A stretch of 61,549 nucleotides of DNA from Acidobacteriota bacterium (GTDB lineage Bacteria > Acidobacteriota > Blastocatellia > Pyrinomonadales > Pyrinomonadaceae), in contig JAFAVK010000005.1 in the NCBI GenBank assembly GCA_019242475.1, forward strand, positions 1-61,549. The letters are read 5' to 3'. The stretch's first letter is position 1; each line of letters starts with the position of its first letter. The notes below the pieces were generated by a model. That model was given only the letters and a program-made list of their open reading frames with translations. It did not search any database and was not told the origin of the DNA. Made by a program: the position numbers and the translations under genes. This document shows positions 54,824-61,549 of this stretch, piece after piece.

Positions 54824-55101
54824 GGCTTTCGTATCTCCCCGGACGCTTGAGGACGCCTCGTCGGCGGCGCCGTGTGTGGAGACACTCTGCGGGGCCTGGC
54901 GGAGAACCCGTGAGTCTTTCGTTCAAATCTTCGAAGGACGGCGCGGATTATACGCCCGCGCGGGCCGGCCGTGAAGTGATTTTAAAGACGGCCGCCAGGC
55001 CGGTCTGACACCTTCCCCCTTTCGTTTCACGTGCAAATGTGCGTTGCACGCGTGGCACGCGCGTGATATAGTGTCTCGTGTCTTCGGGCACGGTGCGAGC
55101 G
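54824..55101. other. Intergenic region with a promoter
   Basis: Between the zinc-motif gene and the Cys-rich gene there is a sigma-70-like promoter at 55044-55072. The rest shows no gene. Confidence 0.5.
55044..55072 (+). promoter_or_regulatory. Sigma-70-like promoter
   Basis: TTGCAC at 55044-55049 and TATAGT at 55067-55072 are separated by 17 bp. The start point would fall near 55079, which supports translation from the ATG at 55102 rather than the GTG at 55078. Confidence 0.75.
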
Positions 55102-55704
55102 ATGCGTCTCAAACTCTACTGCAACCGCTACGGACACTTTAAGGACGCGCTCGTCTGTTCGGTGAACTGCGCCTTCCGCACGCGCTGCAACGACTTCGCA
55201 CTCTTCTACGACGGGCACCGCGCGGAGGTGGACGCGCTCGTCTCGGACTACTACGACGCGCGCCGCGGGCAGAGCAGCGACCCGCGCGCGCCGCAAGACT
55301 CGACACTCACGCACATCCAGCCGGTCGCGAGACCCGAGGAGATGCGCAAGCTGATACGCCTGGAGGTTTTAAGAGAGATGGCCGAATCCTTTTACATCTG
55401 GATCGACAAGGAAGACCGCGCCGAGCTTTTGGAGACGGCCGACGTGCTGCGCCGCGCCGAGCGCGGGCAGAAGGCGAAGAGCATCTACCGCGTCGCGCAG
55501 GAGATGGAGCTGCGCTACCAGCTCGTCCCGCGTAAGCGCATCGAGAAGGCCAAGCGCGTCGCCGAGGCCGCGGCCGAGCGCGCCGAGGCGCGCCGCACGC
55601 GCCGCACTCCCGCCCCCGTCCCCTTCCCCGCCCCGGTCGCCGCGGATGACGCCGAGCGTGAAGCGCCCGCCCCGCGCCGCGTGCGCGCCAGAGCCGGAAG
55701 GTAA
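55102..55704 (+). CDS. Cys-cluster protein of unknown function
   Basis: The start is the ATG at 55102 because the promoter-deduced transcript begins near 55079. The 200-residue protein is not recognised. Four Cys lie near the N-terminus ('LYCNRYG', 'LVCSVNCAFRTRCND'), probably a small metal site. A helical middle ('RLEVLREMAESFYIWIDKED', 'ELLETADVLRRAERGQKAKS') and a basic Ala/Arg/Pro tail follow. No signal peptide is seen. The Cys set and basic tail suggest nucleic acid binding (inference). Confidence 0.7.
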   Translation: MRLKLYCNRYGHFKDALVCSVNCAFRTRCNDFALFYDGHRAEVDALVSDYYDARRGQSSDPRAPQDSTLTHIQPVARPEEMRKLIRLEVLREMAESFYIWIDKEDRAELLETADVLRRAERGQKAKSIYRVAQEMELRYQLVPRKRIEKAKRVAEAAAERAEARRTRRTPAPVPFPAPVAADDAEREAPAPRRVRARAGR

Positions 55705-55814
55705 ATTCACATGGATGGACAAGATGAACAGGATAAGAGCTTAAGGATTTGAAATTTCAAATTTGAAATCTTTAATTCCTTATCCTGTCAATCCTGTCCA
55801 TCCATGTGAATTCA
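55702..55814. repeat. Long imperfect palindrome (GGATGGACAGGAT type)
   Basis: The arms (about 55702-55756 and 55762-55814) share ATTCACATGGATGGACA...AACAGGATAAG and its complement with some mismatches. The centre is AAATTTCAAATTTGAAATCT, AT-rich. It lies between the Cys-cluster gene and the VWA gene. Confidence 0.85.
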
Positions 55815-55962
55815 TACAGTCTCGTCACGGCCCACTCGCCGCCGCCCGCGGCTCTCTGTGGCAACTCCTCACTGCGGACGCGCACCCAACCCACTGCCGC
55901 GCGCGCTTGCGCAAAACAGCGGCGCCTGCGCATACTATGCGCGCACCGAGCGTGTTCGAGCG

Positions 55963-56988
55963 ATGACCTTTTTCAACAGTTTCCTGAACAAATCGACCAA
56001 AATCACCTGCGCCCTCGTCGCCCTCCTCTGCCTTTCGGCCGCCGCCCGCGCGCAGGATCAGGACGAGGACGTCGTCCCCATCAACTCGAACCTCGTCATC
56101 CTCAACGTCGGCGTCGCCGACCAGAAGGGGCGCGCCATCACCAACCTCTCGCAGTCCGACTTCAACGTCTACGAGGACGGCGTCAAGCAGTCGGTCGTCA
56201 GCTTCGAGCCTTCGACCGCGCCCTTCAGCCTCGTGCTCCTGCTCGACATGTCGGGCTCGACCATCAACTTCCGCCCCACGCTCAAGCAGTCGGCGCTGCG
56301 CTTCATCGACGCGCTCGGCCCCGAAGACCGCGTCGAGGTCATCGCCTTCAACGACAAGGTGCAGACGCTCCAACACTTCACCGGCGACCGCCAGAAGATC
56401 GGCTTCGCCATCGACGAGGCTAAGGGCAGGGGCAGCACGAGCCTCTACAAGGCGCTGCGCCACTCGCTCGCGGAGCTGTCGAAGGAGGGCAAGCGGCGCA
56501 AGGCCATCGTCGTCTTAACCGATGGGCTCGACACCGACGAGCGCAAGCTCGACGGCGAGGCCACGGCCGAGGCCAAGACCGGCGACGAGGCCGTCGCCAC
56601 CGTCAAGCCCGACCAGAGCGCCGCGCTCCGCTCCGTGCTCGACCTGGCCGACCGCCTCGGGGTCACGGTCTACCCGCTCGCGCTCCCCTCGGCCGACCCG
56701 ACGAAGATGCTCCCCTTCACGCCGCAGCAGGCGGCCATCTACTCGGCCGCACGCACGCGCATGCAGACGCTCGCCGACCGCACGGGCGGCCGCCTCCACG
56801 AGATACGCCGGCTCGAGGACATGGGGCGCCTCTACGCCGAGGTCGCCGCCGAGATGCGCACGCTCTACAGCCTCGCCTACCAGTCCTCCAACGCCCGCCC
56901 GCGCGACGGCAAGTGGCGCGCGATCACCGTCGAAGTCACCCGCGCCGACGCCATCGCGCGCTCCCGCCCCGGCTACTTCGCCCGCTGA
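55963..56988 (+). CDS. Secreted VWA-domain protein
   Basis: The ATG at 55963 opens into a signal peptide ('ITCALVALLCLSAAARA'). The 341-residue protein has a short beta-module (about 40-80, 'LVILNVGVADQKGRAITNLS', the VWFA-associated strand pair) and a von Willebrand factor A domain (about 87-330). The MIDAS motif is D95-x-S97-x-S99 ('LLLDMSGST'), with T in 'GRGSTSLYKALRHS' and D in 'VVLTDGLDTDE'. It probably binds a protein ligand outside through a divalent metal. Such VWA proteins are numerous in acidobacteria. No operon partner is nearby. Confidence 0.9.
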   Translation: MTFFNSFLNKSTKITCALVALLCLSAAARAQDQDEDVVPINSNLVILNVGVADQKGRAITNLSQSDFNVYEDGVKQSVVSFEPSTAPFSLVLLLDMSGSTINFRPTLKQSALRFIDALGPEDRVEVIAFNDKVQTLQHFTGDRQKIGFAIDEAKGRGSTSLYKALRHSLAELSKEGKRRKAIVVLTDGLDTDERKLDGEATAEAKTGDEAVATVKPDQSAALRSVLDLADRLGVTVYPLALPSADPTKMLPFTPQQAAIYSAARTRMQTLADRTGGRLHEIRRLEDMGRLYAEVAAEMRTLYSLAYQSSNARPRDGKWRAITVEVTRADAIARSRPGYFAR

Positions 56989-57031
56989 AACACGCGGCCT
57001 TTACGGCCCAATTCGGCGCCCGCGCCCCCGC

Positions 57032-57060
57032 TTGACACCCCCGCGCGCGCCTTTTATATT
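57032..57060 (+). promoter_or_regulatory. Sigma-70-like promoter of tRNA-Arg
   Basis: TTGACA at 57032-57037 and TATATT at 57055-57060 are separated by exactly 17 bp and lie 28 bp upstream of the tRNA gene. Confidence 0.88.
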
Positions 57061-57088
57061 CGTCCCATCTCTTCACAAGAGAAACCAC

Positions 57089-57162
57089 GCACCCGTAGCT
57101 CAGTTGGATAGAGCGTTTGACTACGAATCAAAAGGCCGAAGGTTCGAGTCCTTCCGGGTGCA
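57089..57162 (+). tRNA. tRNA-Arg (anticodon ACG)
   Basis: The 74-nt sequence folds into a cloverleaf: acceptor GCACCCG/CGGGTGC, D-arm with AGCTCAGTTGGAT, anticodon stem TTTGA/TCAAA with loop CTACGAA (ACG, read as ICG), and T-arm with GGTTCGAGTCC. The CCA end is not encoded. It has its own promoter upstream. Confidence 0.95.
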
Positions 57163-57182
57163 TCAATTGAATTAAGATCAGG

Positions 57183-57218
57183 CAGTTACGGCCGTTTGAC
57201 TACGAACGGCCGTAACTG
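57183..57218 (+). terminator. Hairpin after tRNA-Arg containing a copy of the anticodon arm
   Basis: A perfect 14-bp stem (57183-57196 with 57205-57218) and an 8-nt loop follow the tRNA. Positions 57193-57206 repeat 14 nt of the tRNA (57114-57127) exactly. There is no clear U-run, so it may be a processing or attachment-like site. Confidence 0.6.
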
Positions 57219-57263
57219 CTTCAGCTATCTTCAGTCCCGCCGCCACGGGGAAAGGTTAAGCCC

Positions 57264-57707
57264 GTGGCCGAACAAGACCCATCGCATAAAACCTGCTCCG
57301 GCTGTCACATCGTAAAGCCCGTAGAAGAATTCAACTTCAAGCATCGAGCGACAGGCGTCCGCCACTCGTATTGTCGCGAGTGTGGCAAGAGGCTGACGAG
57401 GAGCCACTACAAGCGGCACAAGCGCTCTTACCTCGACCGCAACACGCGCGCCTACCAAAGACACCGCGAGTTAATCCGGCAAGCGAAATCCCGCCCCTGC
57501 GCCGACTGCGGCATCCAGTATCCTTATTACGTGATGGACTTCGATCATCGAGACGGGAAAAATAAGACTTTTACAATAAGTGAAGTGGCACGCATCACGA
57601 ATAAGTCACTGTGGCGCGAGATTGAAAAGTGTGATGTCGTCTGTTCCAACTGTCACAGGGAGCGGACGCACCGGCGGTTGCTCACGGGCTTGAAAGCGAA
57701 CGGTTAG
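57264..57707 (+). CDS. HNH endonuclease-like protein with zinc knuckles
   Basis: The 147-residue protein starts at a GTG with AAAGG upstream. It opens with a CxxC/CxxC ribbon ('KTCSGCHIV', 'YCRECGKR') and a basic helical stretch. The HNH part is 'PCADCGIQYPYYVMDFDHRD' followed by 'VVCSNCHRERTHRR', giving D-H-R and the C-x2-C-H-R motif. This is a small single-domain nuclease, as found beside tRNA genes and in phage-like islands. It lies just downstream of tRNA-Arg and may be part of an integrated element. Catalytic activity is probable but not proven. Confidence 0.8.
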   Translation: MAEQDPSHKTCSGCHIVKPVEEFNFKHRATGVRHSYCRECGKRLTRSHYKRHKRSYLDRNTRAYQRHRELIRQAKSRPCADCGIQYPYYVMDFDHRDGKNKTFTISEVARITNKSLWREIEKCDVVCSNCHRERTHRRLLTGLKANG

Positions 57708-58011
57708 AAGGGGGCGATTTTTTTTCGTGGGGTGATCCCTCCCGACGCGGGTTTGCGCGTGAGAGGTTGGGGCGACCGCGGGGCGGCCCCTGACAGAGGT
57801 ACGGACTGCGGGAGGTCTCGGTGCGGTTCATTCATAGCTTGATACCCGTGACGGCTCTTTCATCTACCCGCGGGCAGTTTCATCCGCGCAGTCCGTTCGC
57901 CGCACGGCCGTCTTGACCCCGTACGCGTCTTAGACAATCTCCCCGACCGAAGAGGGGGCGCGGCGCCGCCGAAAGGCGAGACCCGCCCCCTCGACGTTTT
58001 TAATCCCTGCC
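57708..58011. other. Intergenic region with a terminator-like inverted repeat
   Basis: No gene is supported in these 304 bp between convergent genes. An inverted repeat at 57953-57960 and 57984-57991 (AGGGGGCG/CGCCCCCT) is followed by TTTTT (57997-58001) on the plus strand, a weak terminator candidate. Confidence 0.4.
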
Positions 58012-59208
58012 TTAGATGGCGGCGACGGGGGCGAACTTGTCGGCGAGGACGAGGCTGAGGGCGCCCATCAGGCTCGCCTCGTCGCCGATGGTCGAGGGCG
58101 TGAGGCGCGCGGCGGGCAGGTCGCGGCGGATGCTGCGCTTGACGGCGTCGTCGAGGATGCCCGAGACCAGCTCCCACGCGCGCGTGATGGCCCCGCCGAC
58201 GACGACGATCTCGGGGCTGAAGCCGACGATGAGGTTCGAGATGCCGCGCCCGAGGTAGCGCGCCGTCTCTAAGAGTGCCTCGCGCGCCTCCCTCTCGCCG
58301 TCGAGCGCGCGGTCGATGAGCCGCGCGAAGCTCATCTGCCTCGCCTCCTCGTCCCCGACCAGGGCCGCGTAGCGCGCCACGGCCGCGCGCCCCGAGGCGA
58401 ACGCCTCCCAGCAGTCGTAGCCGCCGCACGAGCAGGGCACGGGCGCGCGCTCGCCGATGACCATGTGGCCGAACTCGCCGGCCGCGCCGCCCTCGCCGCG
58501 GTAGATCTGCCGGTCGAAGATGATCCCCGTCCCGACGCCCTCCGCAATGAAGACCATGATGAAGTCGCGCGCCTCCGAGACCTCCGCGCGCCCGAACCAC
58601 AGCTCCGCGAGCGCGGCCGCGTTGGCGTCGTTGTCTACCGCCACCTTGAGGCCCGTCGCCACGCCTATGCGCCGGCCCACGTCGAGGTCGCGCCACTGGA
58701 AGTATGGGACGTAGATGAGGCGGCCCGTCGAAGGGTCTACGAGCCCGGGCAGGCTGACGCCGATGCCCTCGATCTTGCCGGGGCTCTTCCCGATGAGGCG
58801 CGCGGCGGCCGAGACGGCGCGGCGGATGGTCTGCTCGAAGTCCGGGTGCGTCTCGAACGTCTCGCGTTCGAGCACGGAGCCGGCGAGGTCGCACGAGGCG
58901 ACGGTCGTGTGCGTCGGCGCGATGTCGATGCCGACGGCCGCGGCGCCGCTCGCGCGCAGGGCGAGGAGCTTCGGGCAGCGCCCGCCCGTCGAGGCCCCGG
59001 CGCCGATCTCCTCGATGAGCCCTTCGCCCAAGAGCGAGTCCACGATCTCGGAGATGGTCGAGCGCTGGAGCGAGGTGCGGCGCGCGATCTCGGCGCGCGA
59101 GATGGGGCCGCGGTCGCGCACGTAGTTGAGCACGATCTGCCGGTTGATGGCGCGCATCGTGCCGAAGTGCGCCGTGTGTATCCGCTTTAAGTCGATCCTG
59201 CGCGTCAT
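58012..59208 (-). CDS. ROK-family transcriptional regulator
   Basis: The ATG at 59208 ('MTRRIDLKRIHTAHFG') is preferred; the longer frame runs into a palindrome. The 398-residue protein has an N-terminal helix-turn-helix ('ISRAEIARRTSLQRSTISEI') and a ROK sugar-binding/kinase-like domain. The ATP-type loop is 'VGIDIAPTHTTVA', and the zinc-type motif is 'CSCGGYDCWE'. NagC/XylR-type repressors of this family release DNA when bound to a sugar. The GH20 hexosaminidase gene lies about 0.9 kb away, so an N-acetylglucosamine-type ligand is plausible (inference). Confidence 0.9.
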   Translation of the reverse strand: MTRRIDLKRIHTAHFGTMRAINRQIVLNYVRDRGPISRAEIARRTSLQRSTISEIVDSLLGEGLIEEIGAGASTGGRCPKLLALRASGAAAVGIDIAPTHTTVASCDLAGSVLERETFETHPDFEQTIRRAVSAAARLIGKSPGKIEGIGVSLPGLVDPSTGRLIYVPYFQWRDLDVGRRIGVATGLKVAVDNDANAAALAELWFGRAEVSEARDFIMVFIAEGVGTGIIFDRQIYRGEGGAAGEFGHMVIGERAPVPCSCGGYDCWEAFASGRAAVARYAALVGDEEARQMSFARLIDRALDGEREAREALLETARYLGRGISNLIVGFSPEIVVVGGAITRAWELVSGILDDAVKRSIRRDLPAARLTPSTIGDEASLMGALSLVLADKFAPVAAI

Positions 59209-59218
59209 CGTCAAATCC

Positions 59219-59300
59219 AAGTGATGAGTGATGAGTGATGAGAGGAAGACAAGGCCCGTCCTTATCTTTCTCATCACTCATCACTCATCACTCATCACTT
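59219..59300. repeat. Heptad palindrome (TGATGAG type), second copy
   Basis: The left arm (59219-59242) and right arm (59270-59300) are built of TGATGAG units, three on one side and four on the other. The right arm is identical to that at 48328-48358. It lies upstream of the ROK gene and at the end of the small exported protein gene. Confidence 0.9.
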
Positions 59301-59810
59301 CGATATTACTACGAAGCTGCGGCCGGCGTAGAGGCGGACGCTGCCCCTCGCGTCCGCCATCATGAGCGGGCGGGGGCGCTGGAGCCTCTCGTCGCTCTGC
59401 GCGCGCACGGAGAGGACGCGCCGGCCGCCCACGTCAAACACGTTCAGCCGGCCGTTCGGGGTGAAGCCGAAGCCGTACGCGCCGGTCGGGAGCCGCGCGC
59501 CGCCGACCGTGACGGGCGAGTCCGTGACGATGAAGCCCTGGTACTTCGCCTGCACGTCCGTCGAATAGCCCGCCGTGTCCACGAGCCCGGCCATCACGAA
59601 GCGCTTCGGCCCGAGCTGCGCGGCGGCCGCGTTGCGCATCTGCGTCGCCGCGCTCTGCCCCTCGAAGTAGAAGCCCTGCGGGACGACGCGCTCCAGGTCG
59701 GCGCCTTCGAGAATCCGCGGCCACCCTTGCGCGCGCGCGGCCGCCGGGAGCAGGAGCAGGAGCAGCGCGGCCGCGGCCGAGCCCGAACGGAGGTTGAGTC
59801 TGGGGAACAT
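59295..59810 (-). CDS. Small exported protein of unknown function
   Basis: The ATG at 59810 follows AAGGAG by 11 nt; a GTG four codons earlier is too close to that site. The 171-residue protein has a signal peptide ('SAAAALLLLLLPAAARAQ'). The mature part has 'EGQSAATQMRNAAAAQLG', then beta-strand sequence such as 'FVMAGLVDTAGYSTDVQAKY' and 'LPTGAYGFGFTPNGRLNVFD'. I do not recognise a family. The mixed beta-strand pattern suggests a small beta-barrel or sandwich. The TGATGAG palindrome overlaps its end. Confidence 0.65.
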   Translation of the reverse strand: MFPRLNLRSGSAAAALLLLLLPAAARAQGWPRILEGADLERVVPQGFYFEGQSAATQMRNAAAAQLGPKRFVMAGLVDTAGYSTDVQAKYQGFIVTDSPVTVGGARLPTGAYGFGFTPNGRLNVFDVGGRRVLSVRAQSDERLQRPRPLMMADARGSVRLYAGRSFVVISK

Positions 59811-60093
59811 GTTTCTCTTCACTCCTTATGTCGTGTCTGAGAAGAACTTCTCAAGTAGAGAACGCGGGACGCGAGGATAGCAGAGGAGCGCGGCGCGGGC
59901 CATCGAAAAAGTTTTTAACGGCGCGCGAACATTTCGGTTGACGGCGGGCGGGTGTCTGTTTTAATCGTTGTGCACCGAAGTTCGCGCCGAAGCTTTCCCG
60001 TCATTCAGAAAAGTCACTTGAGCGTTTTGTGTCGCATGGTTCCGCGCCCCCGCGCCGAACGGATGTCCCGCACGTCCCCGGGTCGAGGTTCAG

Positions 60094-61549
60094 ATGAAAG
60101 CGCCCAAACTCGTCACAGTCCTTCTGCTCTCCTCCTTCGCCCCTAACGTCGCGGCCCAGACTCCGCCGCCGGCCGTCAGGAACAACCTGATGCCCGTGCC
60201 CGCGAGCGTCCGCTTCAAACAGGGGCGGCTCGCCGTCGATAAGACGTTCACGGTCGCCGCCGCGGGCCACGTGGACGAACGCCTGCGCGCGGGGGTAGAC
60301 CGCATGCTGCGCCGGCTCGAAGGGCGCACGGTCTTGGAGCTGGCGCGCGGGCTGAGCGCCGACACGGCTGGCGCGAAACTGCTGGTCGAAGCGCGGGGGC
60401 CGGGCAAGGCAGTCCCGGCGGTGGATGAGGATGAGTCGTACACGCTCGAAGTTACTCCGACGCAGGCCGTGCTCAAAGCCCCGACGGTCGTCGGCGTGCT
60501 GCGCGGCTTAGAAACATTCCTCCAACTGCTCGACGGCGACCGCGACGGCTTCTTCCTCCCGGCGGTTTCCATTCAAGACCGGCCGCGCTTCCCCTGGCGC
60601 GGCCTACTCATCGACATCGGCCGCCACTTCGAGCCGATGGAGGTCTTGAAGCGCAACCTCGACGCGATGGCCGCCGTCAAGCTCAACGTCCTGCACTGGC
60701 ACTTAACCGAAAACCAGGGCTTCCGCATCGAGAGCAAGAAGTTTCCTAAACTTCATCAACTCGGCTCCGACGGTCAGTTCTACACGCAGGACGAGGCCCG
60801 CGAGGTCATCGCCTACGCGGCGGCGCGCGGCATCCGGGTCGTGCCCGAGTTCGACATGCCGGGGCACGCGACCAGCTGGCTCGTCGGACACCCGGAGCTT
60901 GCGAGCGCGCCGGGGCCGTATCAGATCGAGCGCAACCCTGGCATCTTCGACCCGTCGCTCGACCCGACGCGGGAGGAGACCTACAAGTTCCTCGACGCCT
61001 TCCTCGGCGAGATGGCGGCCCTCTTCCCAGACGCGTACATGCACATCGGTGGCGACGAGAACACGGGCAAGCAGTGGCGTTTGAACCCGAAGATTCAGGA
61101 GTTCATGAAGGAGAAGGGCCTCAAAGATAATCACGCGCTCCAGACCTACTTCAACCAGCGGCTCCTTAAAATCCTTCAGAAGCACGGCAAGCGGATGATG
61201 GGGTGGGACGAAATCTTCCAGCCCGACCTCCCCAAAGACGTGGTCATCCACTCCTGGCGCGGGCCGAAGGCGCTGGCCGAAGCCGCACGTCTCGGCTACG
61301 ACGGCGTGCTCTCGAACGGCTTCTACATCGACCTCAGCTTCCCCGCCTCCGACCACTACCTCAACGACCCGCTGCCGGAAGGCAACGGCTTAAGTGAAGC
61401 GGAGGCGGCGCACGTGCTCGGCGGGGAGGCGACGATGTGGGGCGAGTGGGTCACGCCCGAGACGATAGATTCGCGCATCTGGCCGCGCACGGCCGCCATC
61501 GCCGAAAGGCTCTGGTCGCCGCGCGAGGTGCGGGACGTGGACGACATGT
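60094..61549 (+). CDS. GH20 beta-N-acetylhexosaminidase (C-terminus cut by window)
   Basis: The ATG at 60094 opens into a signal peptide ('LVTVLLLSSFAPNVAAQ'), and GAGG stands 5 nt before it. At least 485 residues are present, and the frame runs on past the window end. The N-terminal domain has 'NNLMPVPASVRFKQG' and 'ESYTLEVTPTQAVLKAPTVV'. The GH20 barrel follows with 'FPWRGLLIDIGRHFEPMEVL', 'LNVLHWHLTENQGFRIE', 'VPEFDMPGHATSW' and the catalytic pair D321-E322 in 'HIGGDEN'. It removes terminal N-acetylglucosamine from chitin- or peptidoglycan-derived glycans in the periplasm. A ROK regulator is nearby. Confidence 0.93.
   Translation, partial: MKAPKLVTVLLLSSFAPNVAAQTPPPAVRNNLMPVPASVRFKQGRLAVDKTFTVAAAGHVDERLRAGVDRMLRRLEGRTVLELARGLSADTAGAKLLVEARGPGKAVPAVDEDESYTLEVTPTQAVLKAPTVVGVLRGLETFLQLLDGDRDGFFLPAVSIQDRPRFPWRGLLIDIGRHFEPMEVLKRNLDAMAAVKLNVLHWHLTENQGFRIESKKFPKLHQLGSDGQFYTQDEAREVIAYAAARGIRVVPEFDMPGHATSWLVGHPELASAPGPYQIERNPGIFDPSLDPTREETYKFLDAFLGEMAALFPDAYMHIGGDENTGKQWRLNPKIQEFMKEKGLKDNHALQTYFNQRLLKILQKHGKRMMGWDEIFQPDLPKDVVIHSWRGPKALAEAARLGYDGVLSNGFYIDLSFPASDHYLNDPLPEGNGLSEAEAAHVLGGEATMWGEWVTPETIDSRIWPRTAAIAERLWSPREVRDVDDM

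Overview
The window is high-GC bacterial chromosome. It probably comes from an Acidobacteriota member, most likely class Blastocatellia (Pyrinomonadales-like). I infer this from a set of gene types that I know occur together there: a kinase remnant with an 'MTPERW' start, CARDB/LamG giant surface proteins, PEP-CTERM sorting, tandem secreted amidohydrolases, Asn/Ala-repeat lipoproteins, and OmpA proteins with a beta-rich N-terminal module. No rRNA or ribosomal protein gene is present, so the placement is an inference.

Layout. 1-6.8 kb: the N-terminus of an amino-acid permease, a GH18-NodB-GT2 fusion synthase, a PilZ-like protein, an OmpA protein and a single-domain response regulator. 7.0-17.7 kb: an accessory block of mostly unrecognised genes. 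It holds a divergent membrane protein, a helical-repeat protein, and a tight six-gene set (DUF4407 membrane protein, two-helix membrane protein, possible SPFH-like protein, HerA-type ATPase, basic PD-(D/E)XK nuclease-like protein, acidic YbjN-like protein). This is the best candidate for an undescribed system. 17.9-34.3 kb: surface and exported proteins, namely a BNR/sortilin-like protein, a 3.4-thousand-residue LamG/CARDB/dockerin protein and a cohesin/PEP-CTERM protein, with a kinase remnant and an HNH remnant. 35.0-37.8 kb: a membrane protein converging on a winged-helix/EgtD-like methyltransferase. 38.3-42.9 kb: an envelope cluster of M15 peptidase, GH104 lysozyme, Ser/Thr kinase with TPRs, and M15 peptidase. 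43.2-45.9 kb: PflX-like radical SAM, Bcp peroxiredoxin, YggX-like protein and BON lipoprotein. 46.2-51.2 kb: three secreted amidohydrolase paralogues, two of which lack the HxH metal motif. 51.3-57.7 kb: HepT/MntA, a second OmpA paralogue, trypsin-like protease, zinc-motif protein, VWA protein, tRNA-Arg(ACG) and an HNH nuclease. 58.0 kb to the end: ROK regulator, small exported protein and GH20 hexosaminidase (cut by the window end).

At the DNA level, the right half carries a family of long intergenic palindromes. Most have arms built from 7-bp tandem repeats such as TGATGAG, GGCAAAA and CGTGAAC. They lie between genes or in operon gaps and look like mobile or amplifying heptad repeats combined with terminators.
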